NCBI GenBank assembly: GCA_018699415.1
Contig: JABIQM010000036.1
Coordinates: forward strand, 31,499-95,498
DNA: 64,000 bases
Origin: Acidimicrobiaceae bacterium
Lineage (GTDB): Bacteria; Actinomycetota; Acidimicrobiia; Acidimicrobiales; Aldehydirespiratoraceae
Direction: 5' to 3'
The translations under genes were made by a program, and so were the position numbers. The notes below the pieces were generated by a model, which was not told where the DNA came from, did no database searches, and saw only the letters and a list, made by a program, of their open reading frames with translations. Position 1 is the first letter of the stretch. Each line of letters starts with the position of its first letter. This document shows positions 1 to 8,728 of the stretch, piece after piece.

Positions 1-135
1 GTGCTCGCGGGGGCGATCACCACAACGATGAACCGTGTCAACCGGCGTCGCCACTGTTCCGGCACTCACTGCGATTCCGATGCGCTTGGCACCAAGATCG
101 AGGCCAAGAGCGCGGGGTAGCCGTGGAGTACTCAC
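1..135 (-). CDS. ruvX: Holliday junction resolvase YqgF/RuvX-like, N-terminal part only (runs off the left edge)
   Basis: Manual minus-strand translation from GTG at 135: VSTPRLPRALGLDLGAKRIGIAVSAGTVATPVDTVHR, the characteristic YqgF N-terminus; GTGA overlap with the alaS stop. Confidence 0.8.
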   Translation of the reverse strand, partial: MSTPRLPRALGLDLGAKRIGIAVSAGTVATPVDTVHRCGDRPREH

Positions 136-2705
136 CCCAGCCCGGCAGCAGCGCGGGCTTGGTCAAGCGCGTCGTCAAGCTTTTCGAGGTGCTTGCCTCC
201 CGCTACGGCCAGATCGGCACTCGGCTTGCCTCCACCACCGACAGTTTTCTTTGCGTCTTCGATGAGCGCGCCGGCGTTGAGTGCACTTTCGGGTGTGACG
301 GCGGCAACAAGGCCAACGCCACCCACATCAAAACCGGCGCCCAAGACTACAGCGTGCACATCTGGCTGGTCTCGGACCGATACCGCAAGGTCACGCAGGC
401 CGTCACGTTCCACACCTTCGACACGAGCGACGACAACACCATCGATTGCCTGGCTAGCCAAGGTAGGTGCTTGGCCGACCGCCATTTGCTGCTTGAGTCG
501 GGCCAGTTCGGAGCGCAACTCTTTCTGCTCAGTCTGGAGCCGCTGCACGCCGTGGAGCAAGTCATCGGTGGAAACGTTGAGTTCCCCGGCCGCAGCATTG
601 GCGGTGGCCACGGTGTCTCGTAGCAACTCGACTGTGGCCATGCCAGTGAGCGCTTCGACACGACGGATATTCGAGCCGATCGAACCCTCCGACACAATGC
701 GGAACAGACCAATATCGCCCAATGCTTTCACGTGGGTTCCGCCGCAGAGTTCGACAGAGTTCGAGCCAGCCTCAAGTACGCGAACCGTATCGCCGTACTT
801 GTCACCGAAGAACGCTATGGCGCCGAGATGCTCGGCCTGATCCATCGTGGTCTCGAAATGACGACAGCTCAGGTTCTCGAGCACCTCGCCATTGACCAGA
901 TCTTCGATCTCAACGGCCTGCTCGGTCGTAAGACCTTCGTAGTGACTGAAGTCGAAACGAAGGCGATCCGGGCCGACATAGGACCCCTGCTGCTTGACGT
1001 GGTCACCCAACACCCGGCGCAGCGCCCAGTGCAAAATATGGGTGGCCGTATGATTGCGACGGATGGCGGATCGGCGGTTGTTGTCGATCACCGCCGTGGC
1101 CCTTTGACCAACCTCAAGAGACCCCGAGCTAACTTCGATGTCGTGGATGTGGAGTCCCGGAACGCCGTAGCGGGTGTCTGTAACTACAACTTCCCCTGTC
1201 GAGGTCGTGATGATGCCTGTATCACCAACCTGACCACCGGACTCGGCGTAGAACGGTGTGCGATCGAGCACAACAATGGCGTCGTCGCGATAGAGAACCG
1301 TCGTCTCAGAGGAGATCTCAGCGCGGCCGGTGAAGTCGGTTTCACCGTGCTTCTCGAGGATTCCCGAGAGATGCGAGGTCTCCAGACCACCACCGACCTT
1401 CCGGGCATCCTTAGCGCGGCGCTGTTGCTCGGCCATCGCGGCTCGGAAGGCCTCAACGTCGACCACCACGCCGCGTTCTTCGGTGATTTCCTGCGTCACT
1501 TCGAGTGGGAAACCGTACGTGTCGTGGAGGAGGAAAGCGGTGTCGCCATCAAGGGGCGCTCCCTCGGCAAGAGAGGCGAGCTTCCCGTCGAGAATCGTCG
1601 AACCGGTACGGAGGGTCTCACGGAAGCGAACTTCTTCGCGATCGATGACATCACGAATGAACTCGTGGTTCTTTACCAGATCGGGATAGTCGGGGCCCAT
1701 GACCTCGACTACAGCGTCGACCATTCCGCCCATGACTGCGGTTTCGACGCCGAGGAGGTATGCGTGGCGAACTGCGCGGCGCAAGATGCGGCGCAGCACA
1801 TAACCTCGGGCTTCGTTGGACGGGAACACACCGTCGCTCACGAGCATCGACGTCGAACGGGCATGGTCAGCCAAGATCCGCAGCGATACGAGTCGCTCGA
1901 ACTCAGCAGTAGCCGGATCGACCCCGGTCAGCTTCGCGGCGGCAGCCTGGAGGGCGCTCAGTTCGTCGGTGTCCCACACGGAGTCGACACCCTGAAGAAC
2001 CGACACGGTCCGCTCAAGGCCCATACCGGTGTCGATGGACGGCTTGGGCAGCGGAGTCTGTGTCCCGTCCGCAGCCTGATCGAACTGCATGAACACGAGA
2101 TTCCATATCTCAATGAAACGGTCCTCGTCGCCGTGCTCGGGACCACCATCGGCGCCGAACTCTGGGCCTTTGTCCCAGAAAATCTCCGAGCATGGTCCGC
2201 ACGGACCGGTGTCGCCCATGCGCCAGTAGTTGTCCTCGCCCAATCGCTGGATACGTCCAGCGGGCACACCAACTTCATCACGCCAAATCGCCTCAGCCTC
2301 ATCATCGCTGTGATGAACCGTGACCCACAGGCGCTCGGGATCAAGAGCGAGCACCTCGGTGACGAACTCCCAAGCCCACGCGCAGGCTTCGGACTTGAAG
2401 TAGTCCCCAAAGCTGAAATTGCCCATCATCTCGAAGAACGTGAGGTGACGGCGGGGGCGGCCGATCTCATCGAGGTCGTTGTGCTTGCCACCGGCCCGAA
2501 CGCACTTCTGGATCGTGACCGCGCGGGGGTACGGCGCAGCTTCCTCGCCGGTGAAGTACGTCTTGAAAGGCACCATGCCTGCCACGGTGAAGAGCAAGGT
2601 CGGGTCGTGAGGGATCAGGCTCGACGATGGCTGATGGCTGTGGGCGCGCTCAATAAAGAAGTCAGTAAACGCCTGGCGTACTTCGTTAGCCTTCATGTGG
2701 GTCAA
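132..2705 (-). CDS. alaS: Alanine--tRNA ligase
   Basis: 857 aa ORF; RQAFTDFFIERAHSHQPSSSLIPHDPTLLFTVAGMVPFK, HTATHILHWALR, ELCGGTHV motifs. Start may be the internal Met at about 2696. Confidence 0.98.
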   Translation of the reverse strand: MTHMKANEVRQAFTDFFIERAHSHQPSSSLIPHDPTLLFTVAGMVPFKTYFTGEEAAPYPRAVTIQKCVRAGGKHNDLDEIGRPRRHLTFFEMMGNFSFGDYFKSEACAWAWEFVTEVLALDPERLWVTVHHSDDEAEAIWRDEVGVPAGRIQRLGEDNYWRMGDTGPCGPCSEIFWDKGPEFGADGGPEHGDEDRFIEIWNLVFMQFDQAADGTQTPLPKPSIDTGMGLERTVSVLQGVDSVWDTDELSALQAAAAKLTGVDPATAEFERLVSLRILADHARSTSMLVSDGVFPSNEARGYVLRRILRRAVRHAYLLGVETAVMGGMVDAVVEVMGPDYPDLVKNHEFIRDVIDREEVRFRETLRTGSTILDGKLASLAEGAPLDGDTAFLLHDTYGFPLEVTQEITEERGVVVDVEAFRAAMAEQQRRAKDARKVGGGLETSHLSGILEKHGETDFTGRAEISSETTVLYRDDAIVVLDRTPFYAESGGQVGDTGIITTSTGEVVVTDTRYGVPGLHIHDIEVSSGSLEVGQRATAVIDNNRRSAIRRNHTATHILHWALRRVLGDHVKQQGSYVGPDRLRFDFSHYEGLTTEQAVEIEDLVNGEVLENLSCRHFETTMDQAEHLGAIAFFGDKYGDTVRVLEAGSNSVELCGGTHVKALGDIGLFRIVSEGSIGSNIRRVEALTGMATVELLRDTVATANAAAGELNVSTDDLLHGVQRLQTEQKELRSELARLKQQMAVGQAPTLASQAIDGVVVARVEGVERDGLRDLAVSVRDQPDVHAVVLGAGFDVGGVGLVAAVTPESALNAGALIEDAKKTVGGGGKPSADLAVAGGKHLEKLDDALDQARAAAGLG

Positions 2706-2744
2706 GCCTACCGGCGCGCCGAACGCTCACTGGCGAGTTTCCAC

Positions 2745-3095
2745 TCAGTGCAGGGGTCGAAAACCCCGGCCTTCTTCGGCATCGGGTCGCAGATTGCGAG
2801 CCGAGCCGCTGTGCATGCTGTCATCGGCATCGAACTCGACAAGAAGATCAGCGCGTTCTCGCTGCATAGCTCCCACGCCTTCATGGGCCGCGTCTCGAAG
2901 ATCGATTACAACTTCACGAGCTCGGTCAATAGTGTCTTTGGCGCGTTGGACCGTGGCCTTACTCTTGGCTGAGACATCGGCCCGCATGTGCTCGGGGGCG
3001 ACGCGCTGAACCGCTCGTCGCATGCGCTTCTGCATGTAGAAGGAGGTGCTAAGGCCCAGCGAATAGCCCACGCCGGTCCAGATAACACGCCTCAC
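2745..3095 (-). CDS. Small conserved hypothetical protein with N-terminal hydrophobic segment
   Basis: 116 aa ORF between alaS and the DUF948-like gene, collinear with the operon. Confidence 0.55.
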   Translation of the reverse strand: MRRVIWTGVGYSLGLSTSFYMQKRMRRAVQRVAPEHMRADVSAKSKATVQRAKDTIDRAREVVIDLRDAAHEGVGAMQRERADLLVEFDADDSMHSGSARNLRPDAEEGRGFRPLH

Positions 3096-3111
3096 TGGGT
3101 CCTCCTAAGAT

Positions 3112-3504
3112 TCATTTTCGTCTCCCGCGTACCTCGATGGCGGTGCGGCGACGCGGTGTCCGCAAGGCTCGCCTGGCACGTCCTGCACCTTTCACGAACG
3201 ACAGAGTTTTGATCAACGGCGGCGCCATCGCCTTATACGTCAAGCGTGACGCCACATCGACCGTGGCGGTGATCCGTTCTGCTCGCCCAATCACGTCGTC
3301 GACTCGATCGAGTTCCTCGTTGGCCTTGTTGACCGTGGTGCGGAGATCATCGACCATCGGAAGCGTGTTTGATCGCAACTCGTCGACCGTGATTCGCAAC
3401 TCGCGAAGCGTGCGGACGAGAGCTTGAATGGCGATCACTAAAACAGCAACCGCAACAAGACACACGATCGTGACGATCACAGCAGCAAGGTCGACGGCAG
3501 ACAT
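3112..3504 (-). CDS. DUF948-like membrane-anchored coiled-coil protein
   Basis: N-terminal TM (VDLAAVIVTIVCLVAVAVLVIAIQALVRTLRELRITVDELR) followed by helical region. Confidence 0.65.
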   Translation of the reverse strand: MSAVDLAAVIVTIVCLVAVAVLVIAIQALVRTLRELRITVDELRSNTLPMVDDLRTTVNKANEELDRVDDVIGRAERITATVDVASRLTYKAMAPPLIKTLSFVKGAGRARRALRTPRRRTAIEVRGRRK

Positions 3505-3595
3505 CTCGGCCTAGTCAAGCACGCGTCGCCACCGGTACCCCGAAATTGTTGATGATTCCTGCTGATTGAGATGGGCCATCATCAATAATTTCGCG

Positions 3596-4882
3596 CTACG
3601 GGAAAGGCCAGCGGTCGCGGATTCGAGACTCGAAGCCGTGCGGGGACGGGTCGTAGAAGACCTGACCAGCGACCTCTTCTGGGAGATAGTCCTGCTCGGT
3701 CCAGCCGCGTTCGTCGTCGTGCGGGTACTTGTAGCCGTCCCCGTGACCGAGGGATGCCGCACCCTTGTAGTGAGCGTCACGGAGATGGACTGGCACCTCG
3801 CCAGCCCCTGCCTCGCGAGCCGCCGCTCTCGCGGCAAAGATCGCTTCGGTAACCCGGTTGGACTTGGGGGCAGTTGCCAGATGGATCACGGCTTGAGCGA
3901 GATTGAGCTGTGCCTCGGGGAGTCCCACGAACTCCACAGCACGTGCCGCTGCTTCAGCGATGAGAAGAGACTGCGGATCGGCCATGCCTACGTCCTCCGA
4001 AGCGAGAATCACAAGGCGACGAGCGATGAACCGAGCATCCTCCCCCGCCTCCAGCATTCTGGCCAACCAGTAGAGGCCGGCGTTCGGGTCCGATCCCCGG
4101 ATGCTCTTGATGAAGGCGCTTATGACGTCGTAGTGACCGTCCCGCCCGTAACGAACGGCTTTGGCGTCGACCGCTGACTCCGCATCGGCGAGCGTGATGT
4201 GGATCGGGCGACCACGACCTGAGGCCAGAGCGACCGCCACCTCAGTACTCGTCAGCGCGTGACGGCCATCGCCTCCTGCACGGCCCGCAAGATGGGCGAT
4301 CGCATCCGCATCAGCTGAAGCGCCCTCGATCTCGAGTCCCCGCCGAACGAGTTCGGCGACGTCTACATCGTCCAACGCGTGGAGTCGAAAGAGCGTTGAC
4401 CGAGACATGAGTGGCGGGTTGACCTCAAAGTGAGGGTTTTCCGTGGTGGCACCAATCAGCACAATCAGTCCTTCCTCCACTGCAGGAAGGAGAGTGTCCT
4501 GCTGCGCCTTGTTGAATCGATGAACCTCGTCAAGGAAGAGGATCGTGCCGGTTCCGCGCTCACCGAGGCGCTGGCGTGAGCTGGCGATTATCTCCCGCAC
4601 ATCCTTCACCGACGCGGTCACTGCCGAAAGCTCTTCGAAGACCTTCTCGGTCGTATGAGCGACAAGCCGGGCCAGAGAGGTTTTGCCGGTACCTGGCGGG
4701 CCCCAAAAGATCACCGACGACAAGCGGTCCGATTCGATCAACGAACGCAACGGCTGGCCAGGGGCGAGCAGGTGGCGTTGACCCACAACATCGTCCAAAT
4801 TTCGGGGCCGCAACCGGGCAGCTAGCGGTGAGCGAGTTTGCAGCCGTTGTTCGGCGGCAGCAGTGAACAAGTCGTCGGCCAC
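3596..4882 (-). CDS. rarA: Replication-associated recombination AAA+ ATPase RarA/MgsA
   Basis: FWGPPGTGKTSLARLVA Walker A, ILFLDEVHRFNKAQQD Walker B, YKYPHDDERGW C-terminal motif. Confidence 0.95.
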   Translation of the reverse strand: MADDLFTAAAEQRLQTRSPLAARLRPRNLDDVVGQRHLLAPGQPLRSLIESDRLSSVIFWGPPGTGKTSLARLVAHTTEKVFEELSAVTASVKDVREIIASSRQRLGERGTGTILFLDEVHRFNKAQQDTLLPAVEEGLIVLIGATTENPHFEVNPPLMSRSTLFRLHALDDVDVAELVRRGLEIEGASADADAIAHLAGRAGGDGRHALTSTEVAVALASGRGRPIHITLADAESAVDAKAVRYGRDGHYDVISAFIKSIRGSDPNAGLYWLARMLEAGEDARFIARRLVILASEDVGMADPQSLLIAEAAARAVEFVGLPEAQLNLAQAVIHLATAPKSNRVTEAIFAARAAAREAGAGEVPVHLRDAHYKGAASLGHGDGYKYPHDDERGWTEQDYLPEEVAGQVFYDPSPHGFESRIRDRWPFP

Positions 4883-4910
4883 GGCCGGACCTTAACCCTG
4901 TTCCCTTAGC

Positions 4911-5507
4911 TTGCGGGTCTCTCGTGCCGATAGGACCAAGGTGCGAGATCTCTTTGCTATTTTCTTCTGGTGTTGGTGTGCAACCTCGATCGTGGTCCTC
5001 CTCCGGCGGGTGATCACGAGAGGCACGCTGAAGTCGTCCTCTCGTGCGACGACGGAGATCGACCCCAAGGAGTCGTTTGAAGCCAAACTGCTGCGGGGTC
5101 CCGACTCAGCGACATCGGTGGAGGAAGGGCCCAGCGAACTAGATCACGATGCTCCCGTTGCTCAGCCTCTCACCGGCCGCCTGACAACGCTCGCCGAAGC
5201 GCTCGAAGGGATTGCCCTCCCGAATGGGCTTATGCCTGTCATCAGCGATCGAGTCGATCCACGCAACATGTTGTTCTCAAGCTCCGAGAATCCTTCCGAG
5301 ACAATCGCGCGCGGACTCACCGCCGAGGTTGAACGACTCGGGTTTTCTGTCGAGACCGTTGATGACGAGACGGTTCACGCCATCAAGGAAGACGCGGAGC
5401 TTCAGATTCGAATCCACCGCGATCTGGAGCGGGCACGAATGTGCGTCGGCTCTGGCCTTGTGGCGCTGCCAGAGTCCTCAGTCATTGTGCAGATGCGCCT
5501 TCGTTAA
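4911..5507 (+). CDS. Hypothetical protein with N-terminal hydrophobic segment
   Basis: 198 aa ORF on the opposite strand to its neighbours, followed by a hairpin/T-tract. Confidence 0.55.
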   Translation: MRVSRADRTKVRDLFAIFFWCWCATSIVVLLRRVITRGTLKSSSRATTEIDPKESFEAKLLRGPDSATSVEEGPSELDHDAPVAQPLTGRLTTLAEALEGIALPNGLMPVISDRVDPRNMLFSSSENPSETIARGLTAEVERLGFSVETVDDETVHAIKEDAELQIRIHRDLERARMCVGSGLVALPESSVIVQMRLR

Positions 5508-5536
5508 GGCGCACCAACTGGTGAATCGCCTTTTTT
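5506..5536 (+). terminator. Probable intrinsic terminator after the 4911..5507 ORF
   Basis: AAGGCG ... CGCCTT outer stem enclosing CACCA-ACT-GGTG inner stem and running into TTTTTT. Confidence 0.6.
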
Positions 5537-7292
5537 AGGTCCTCGGAGGAAGAACTCCGAGGCCAAGTTCTGCCAGATGCGCGGCGTCGATTGCCGACGG
5601 AGCGTTGGTCAGCGGATCGCTACCGGACTGCGTCTTCGGGAAGGCGATGACCTCACGAATGTTGGTCTCGCCGACCAGCAGCGCAGTGATGCGGTCGATG
5701 CCAAACGCGAACCCTCCGTGGGGAGGGGCGCCGAAGCGGAAGGCGTCAAGCAGGAAGCCGAATTTGGCGTTGCGCTCCTCTTCACCGATCCCCAGTAGCT
5801 CAAAGATTCTGTTCTGAATGTCTGGTCGGTTAATTCGGATCGAACCGGAGCCGAGTTCCCAACCGTTGAGAACGAGGTCGTAGGCCTGGGACCGCACGTC
5901 GAGCAGAGCGTCTCCTCCTTCGTCGAGGAGGGCCCAGTCGTCTTCATGGGGCATGGTGAACGGGTGGTGGGATGGCACCGGCTTGCCGTTCTCGTTGATT
6001 GACTCAAAGAGTGGGAAATCCACGACCCACACGAAGTTGAGGCCGCCCTCGTTGACGGGTGGACGACCGAGTTCGAGACGAAGCAGGCCGAGGACGTGTC
6101 GAACGAGACGACGCTCGTCAGCGACCAGGAACACCATGTCACCGGGTTGTGCCTTGAGCGCAGCAACGACCTGGCTTGACTCGTCGTTCGACAGGAACTT
6201 CGCGACACCAGCATCGAGTGTTGGTCCCGATTCACCGTCGATGACCTTCATCCAGGCGAGGCCCTTGGCCCCCCAGCGCTGGCAGGTTTCGACAAGGGCA
6301 TCGATCTGATTGCGGGACAGCGCTTCCATTCCGCCTTCCATGCAAATGCCCTTGATGCACGGAGCCTGAAACACGCGGGCTTCGGTGCCCTCGAAGATGG
6401 CGGTCAGCTCGACGAGCTCCATGCCGAAGCGGGTGTCGGGCTTGTCGCTACCAAATCGCTCTTGCGCCTCAAGCCAGGTGATGCGGGGGAACTCGGTGGG
6501 GCGCTCACCTGTCACGGCTTCGGTCGTAGAGGCGACGGTATGAGAGATCACGGCGAAGACGTCTTCTTGGTCGACGAAACTCATCTCGGCGTCGAGTTGC
6601 ATGAACTCGAACTGACGGTCGGCGCGAAGGTCCTCATCTCGGAGACAACGAGCGATCTGGTAGTAGCGATCGATGCCACCCACCATGCACAACTGCTTGA
6701 AGAGCTGGGGTGACTGGGGCAGGGCGTAGAACGCACCCGGGTCCTTACGCGAGGGCACGACAAAGTCGCGGGCACCCTCAGGCGTCGACGCGATCAACAT
6801 GGGCGTCTCAATCTCGACGAAGCCTTGGTCTTCCATCCCACGCCGAATAGCGCTGTTGACGATGGAGCGCGTCCGTAGGTTGGTCTGCATGCGGTTTTTT
6901 CGCAGATCGACATAGCGATGACGCAGACGGATTGTCTCATCAACGTCGGTGCGTTCGTCGAGTGGGAATGGCGGTGGCTCTGCCATAGCCAGAATTTCGA
7001 TGTCGGAGATCTCGATCTCGATCTCACCGGTCGGGAGTCCCATATTGGCGGTATCGGCAGGGCGCAGGCGAACTTCGCCAGTCATCTTGGTGACATACTC
7101 GCTGCGAAGGTCATGGCTGCGGTTGACCACGCACTGGACGATGCCCGTGCGGTCACGCAAGTCGATGAAGGCGAGATTTTCGCCATGCTCGCGGCGGGTA
7201 GCAACCCAACCGCAAACGCTGACGGTGCGACCGGCGTCGGCAGCGGTGAGTTGGCCGCACATGTCGGTGCGCATGGAGGTGGTGAGATCCAT
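5535..7292 (-). CDS. aspS: Aspartate--tRNA(Asp/Asn) ligase
   Basis: 585 aa; VSVCGWVATRREHGENLAFIDLRDRTGIVQ, RCLRDEDLRADRQFEFMQLDAEMSF, GFAFGIDRITALL motifs. Confidence 0.97.
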   Translation of the reverse strand: MDLTTSMRTDMCGQLTAADAGRTVSVCGWVATRREHGENLAFIDLRDRTGIVQCVVNRSHDLRSEYVTKMTGEVRLRPADTANMGLPTGEIEIEISDIEILAMAEPPPFPLDERTDVDETIRLRHRYVDLRKNRMQTNLRTRSIVNSAIRRGMEDQGFVEIETPMLIASTPEGARDFVVPSRKDPGAFYALPQSPQLFKQLCMVGGIDRYYQIARCLRDEDLRADRQFEFMQLDAEMSFVDQEDVFAVISHTVASTTEAVTGERPTEFPRITWLEAQERFGSDKPDTRFGMELVELTAIFEGTEARVFQAPCIKGICMEGGMEALSRNQIDALVETCQRWGAKGLAWMKVIDGESGPTLDAGVAKFLSNDESSQVVAALKAQPGDMVFLVADERRLVRHVLGLLRLELGRPPVNEGGLNFVWVVDFPLFESINENGKPVPSHHPFTMPHEDDWALLDEGGDALLDVRSQAYDLVLNGWELGSGSIRINRPDIQNRIFELLGIGEEERNAKFGFLLDAFRFGAPPHGGFAFGIDRITALLVGETNIREVIAFPKTQSGSDPLTNAPSAIDAAHLAELGLGVLPPRT

Positions 7293-7337
7293 CGTGATTC
7301 CTGATTCCTGGGGAGAGTTCGTTTGGGGGTATTGCGG

Positions 7338-8606
7338 CTAGATCGCGAGTAGTTGGTTGACTTCATACACGAGCGTGTCGAGCGCAACGCGGTGCTGGCC
7401 GGTATCGCCACGCAAATCGCGGAGCGTGACTTCACCAGCGGCGACTTCATCCTCACCGATGATGGCAGCGAAGGGTGCACCAGACCGATCGGCGACCTTC
7501 ATCTGAGCCTTCATGGAGCGGCCGCCATAGCTACGATCGGCACCGATACCGGCATCACGTAGTTCGTTGCAAACGCCGAGGGCGTGGCTTCCGCCGGTGA
7601 CGTCAACCACGAACACGCTCACGGTGGAGGATGGCATGGGGAAGACGTCTTCCGCATCGCAGGCCAACAAGATCCGATCGACGCCGAGCGCGAAACCGAT
7701 GCCGGGAGTGGCGGGACCGCCAAGGTTCTCGACAAGTCCGTCATAGCGGCCCCCACCACCGACTGCGTTTTGGGCAGTGGCAAGCGCGTCAGCGGCGAAC
7801 TCGAAGGTGGTGCGGGTGTAGTAGTCGAGCCCGCGCACGAGTCTCGGCGAAATCCCATACGGGATCCCAAGCGCATCGAGTCCGGAGCGCACCGCAGCGA
7901 AATGTTCAGCGGTGTCATCGCTCAGATAGTCGACCATCAGGGGTGCCGCATCGATGACGGCTTGGTCTTCAGGTCGCTTCGAGTCGAGCACACGAAGCGG
8001 GTTGCGCTCAAGCGTGACCCGGCTCTGATCACTCAGGTTCGCGGCGCTGGATTCGAGATAGCCGCGTAAGGCATCTATGTACGCGGGACGGCACGACGAG
8101 TCGCCGAGGCTGTTGAGGAGCAGGCTGACCTGTCGAAGACCGAGACTCTCGTAGAACCGCCAGGCCAACGCGATCACATCGACGTCCGCTTGCGGGTCAT
8201 CGGTGCCAAGAGTCTCGACTCCAACTTGAGAGAACTGCCGATAGCGGCCGGCCTGAGGCTGCTCGTAGCGGAACTGTGGGCCCTCGTACCAGACCTTCCA
8301 CGGCGGAACCGGCCGGTGCTCGGCGTAGGCGCGGCAAACGCTGGCAGTCAGTTCTGGGCGCAACGCAAGGTGCTGCGGTGGGTCGCCCTTGTCGAAGAAG
8401 TCGAACATTTCCTTCGTGACCACGTCAGTGGATTCGCCAAGCCGCTTGAAGACGCCGATGTCTTCAAAGATCGGCGACATAACCTCGCCGAAACCACCGA
8501 GTCCGGCCTGAGCAGCGAACGCGTCGATCAGGGCGCGACGGCGCCCAGACTCCGGTGGGAGGATGTCGCTCGTGCCCTTGGGGGCCTTGAATGTCGGCTC
8601 AGCCAC
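7338..8606 (-). CDS. hisS: Histidine--tRNA ligase
   Basis: APKGTSDILPPES, RYEQPQAGRYRQFSQVGVE, GLDYYTRTTFEF. The track start (8660) lies inside a palindromic repeat; GTG at 8606 (VAEPTFKAPKGTSD) is more plausible. Confidence 0.95.
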   Translation of the reverse strand: MAEPTFKAPKGTSDILPPESGRRRALIDAFAAQAGLGGFGEVMSPIFEDIGVFKRLGESTDVVTKEMFDFFDKGDPPQHLALRPELTASVCRAYAEHRPVPPWKVWYEGPQFRYEQPQAGRYRQFSQVGVETLGTDDPQADVDVIALAWRFYESLGLRQVSLLLNSLGDSSCRPAYIDALRGYLESSAANLSDQSRVTLERNPLRVLDSKRPEDQAVIDAAPLMVDYLSDDTAEHFAAVRSGLDALGIPYGISPRLVRGLDYYTRTTFEFAADALATAQNAVGGGGRYDGLVENLGGPATPGIGFALGVDRILLACDAEDVFPMPSSTVSVFVVDVTGGSHALGVCNELRDAGIGADRSYGGRSMKAQMKVADRSGAPFAAIIGEDEVAAGEVTLRDLRGDTGQHRVALDTLVYEVNQLLAI

Positions 8607-8653
8607 AACTGTCAAGGCTACCGCTCTCGATTGGTCCCGAAGGCGGATTTGAT

Positions 8654-8688
8654 AAAGCACGTCTGGGGACAGACCCTATTCGTGCTTT
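8654..8688. repeat. Palindromic REP-like element, copy A
   Basis: AAAGCACG-tc-TGGGG-acaga-CCCta-tt-CGTGCTTT; shares core and geometry with 22742-22776. Confidence 0.6.
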
Positions 8689-8728
8689 GCTCGCCACTGG
8701 TGCACACCGGAGACTGCCCCCATGTGAG

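Noticed and set aside
732-2972. 746-aa plus-strand ORF antisense to alaS
   Set aside because: Shadow ORF in high-GC DNA; the minus-strand frame is unambiguous alaS.
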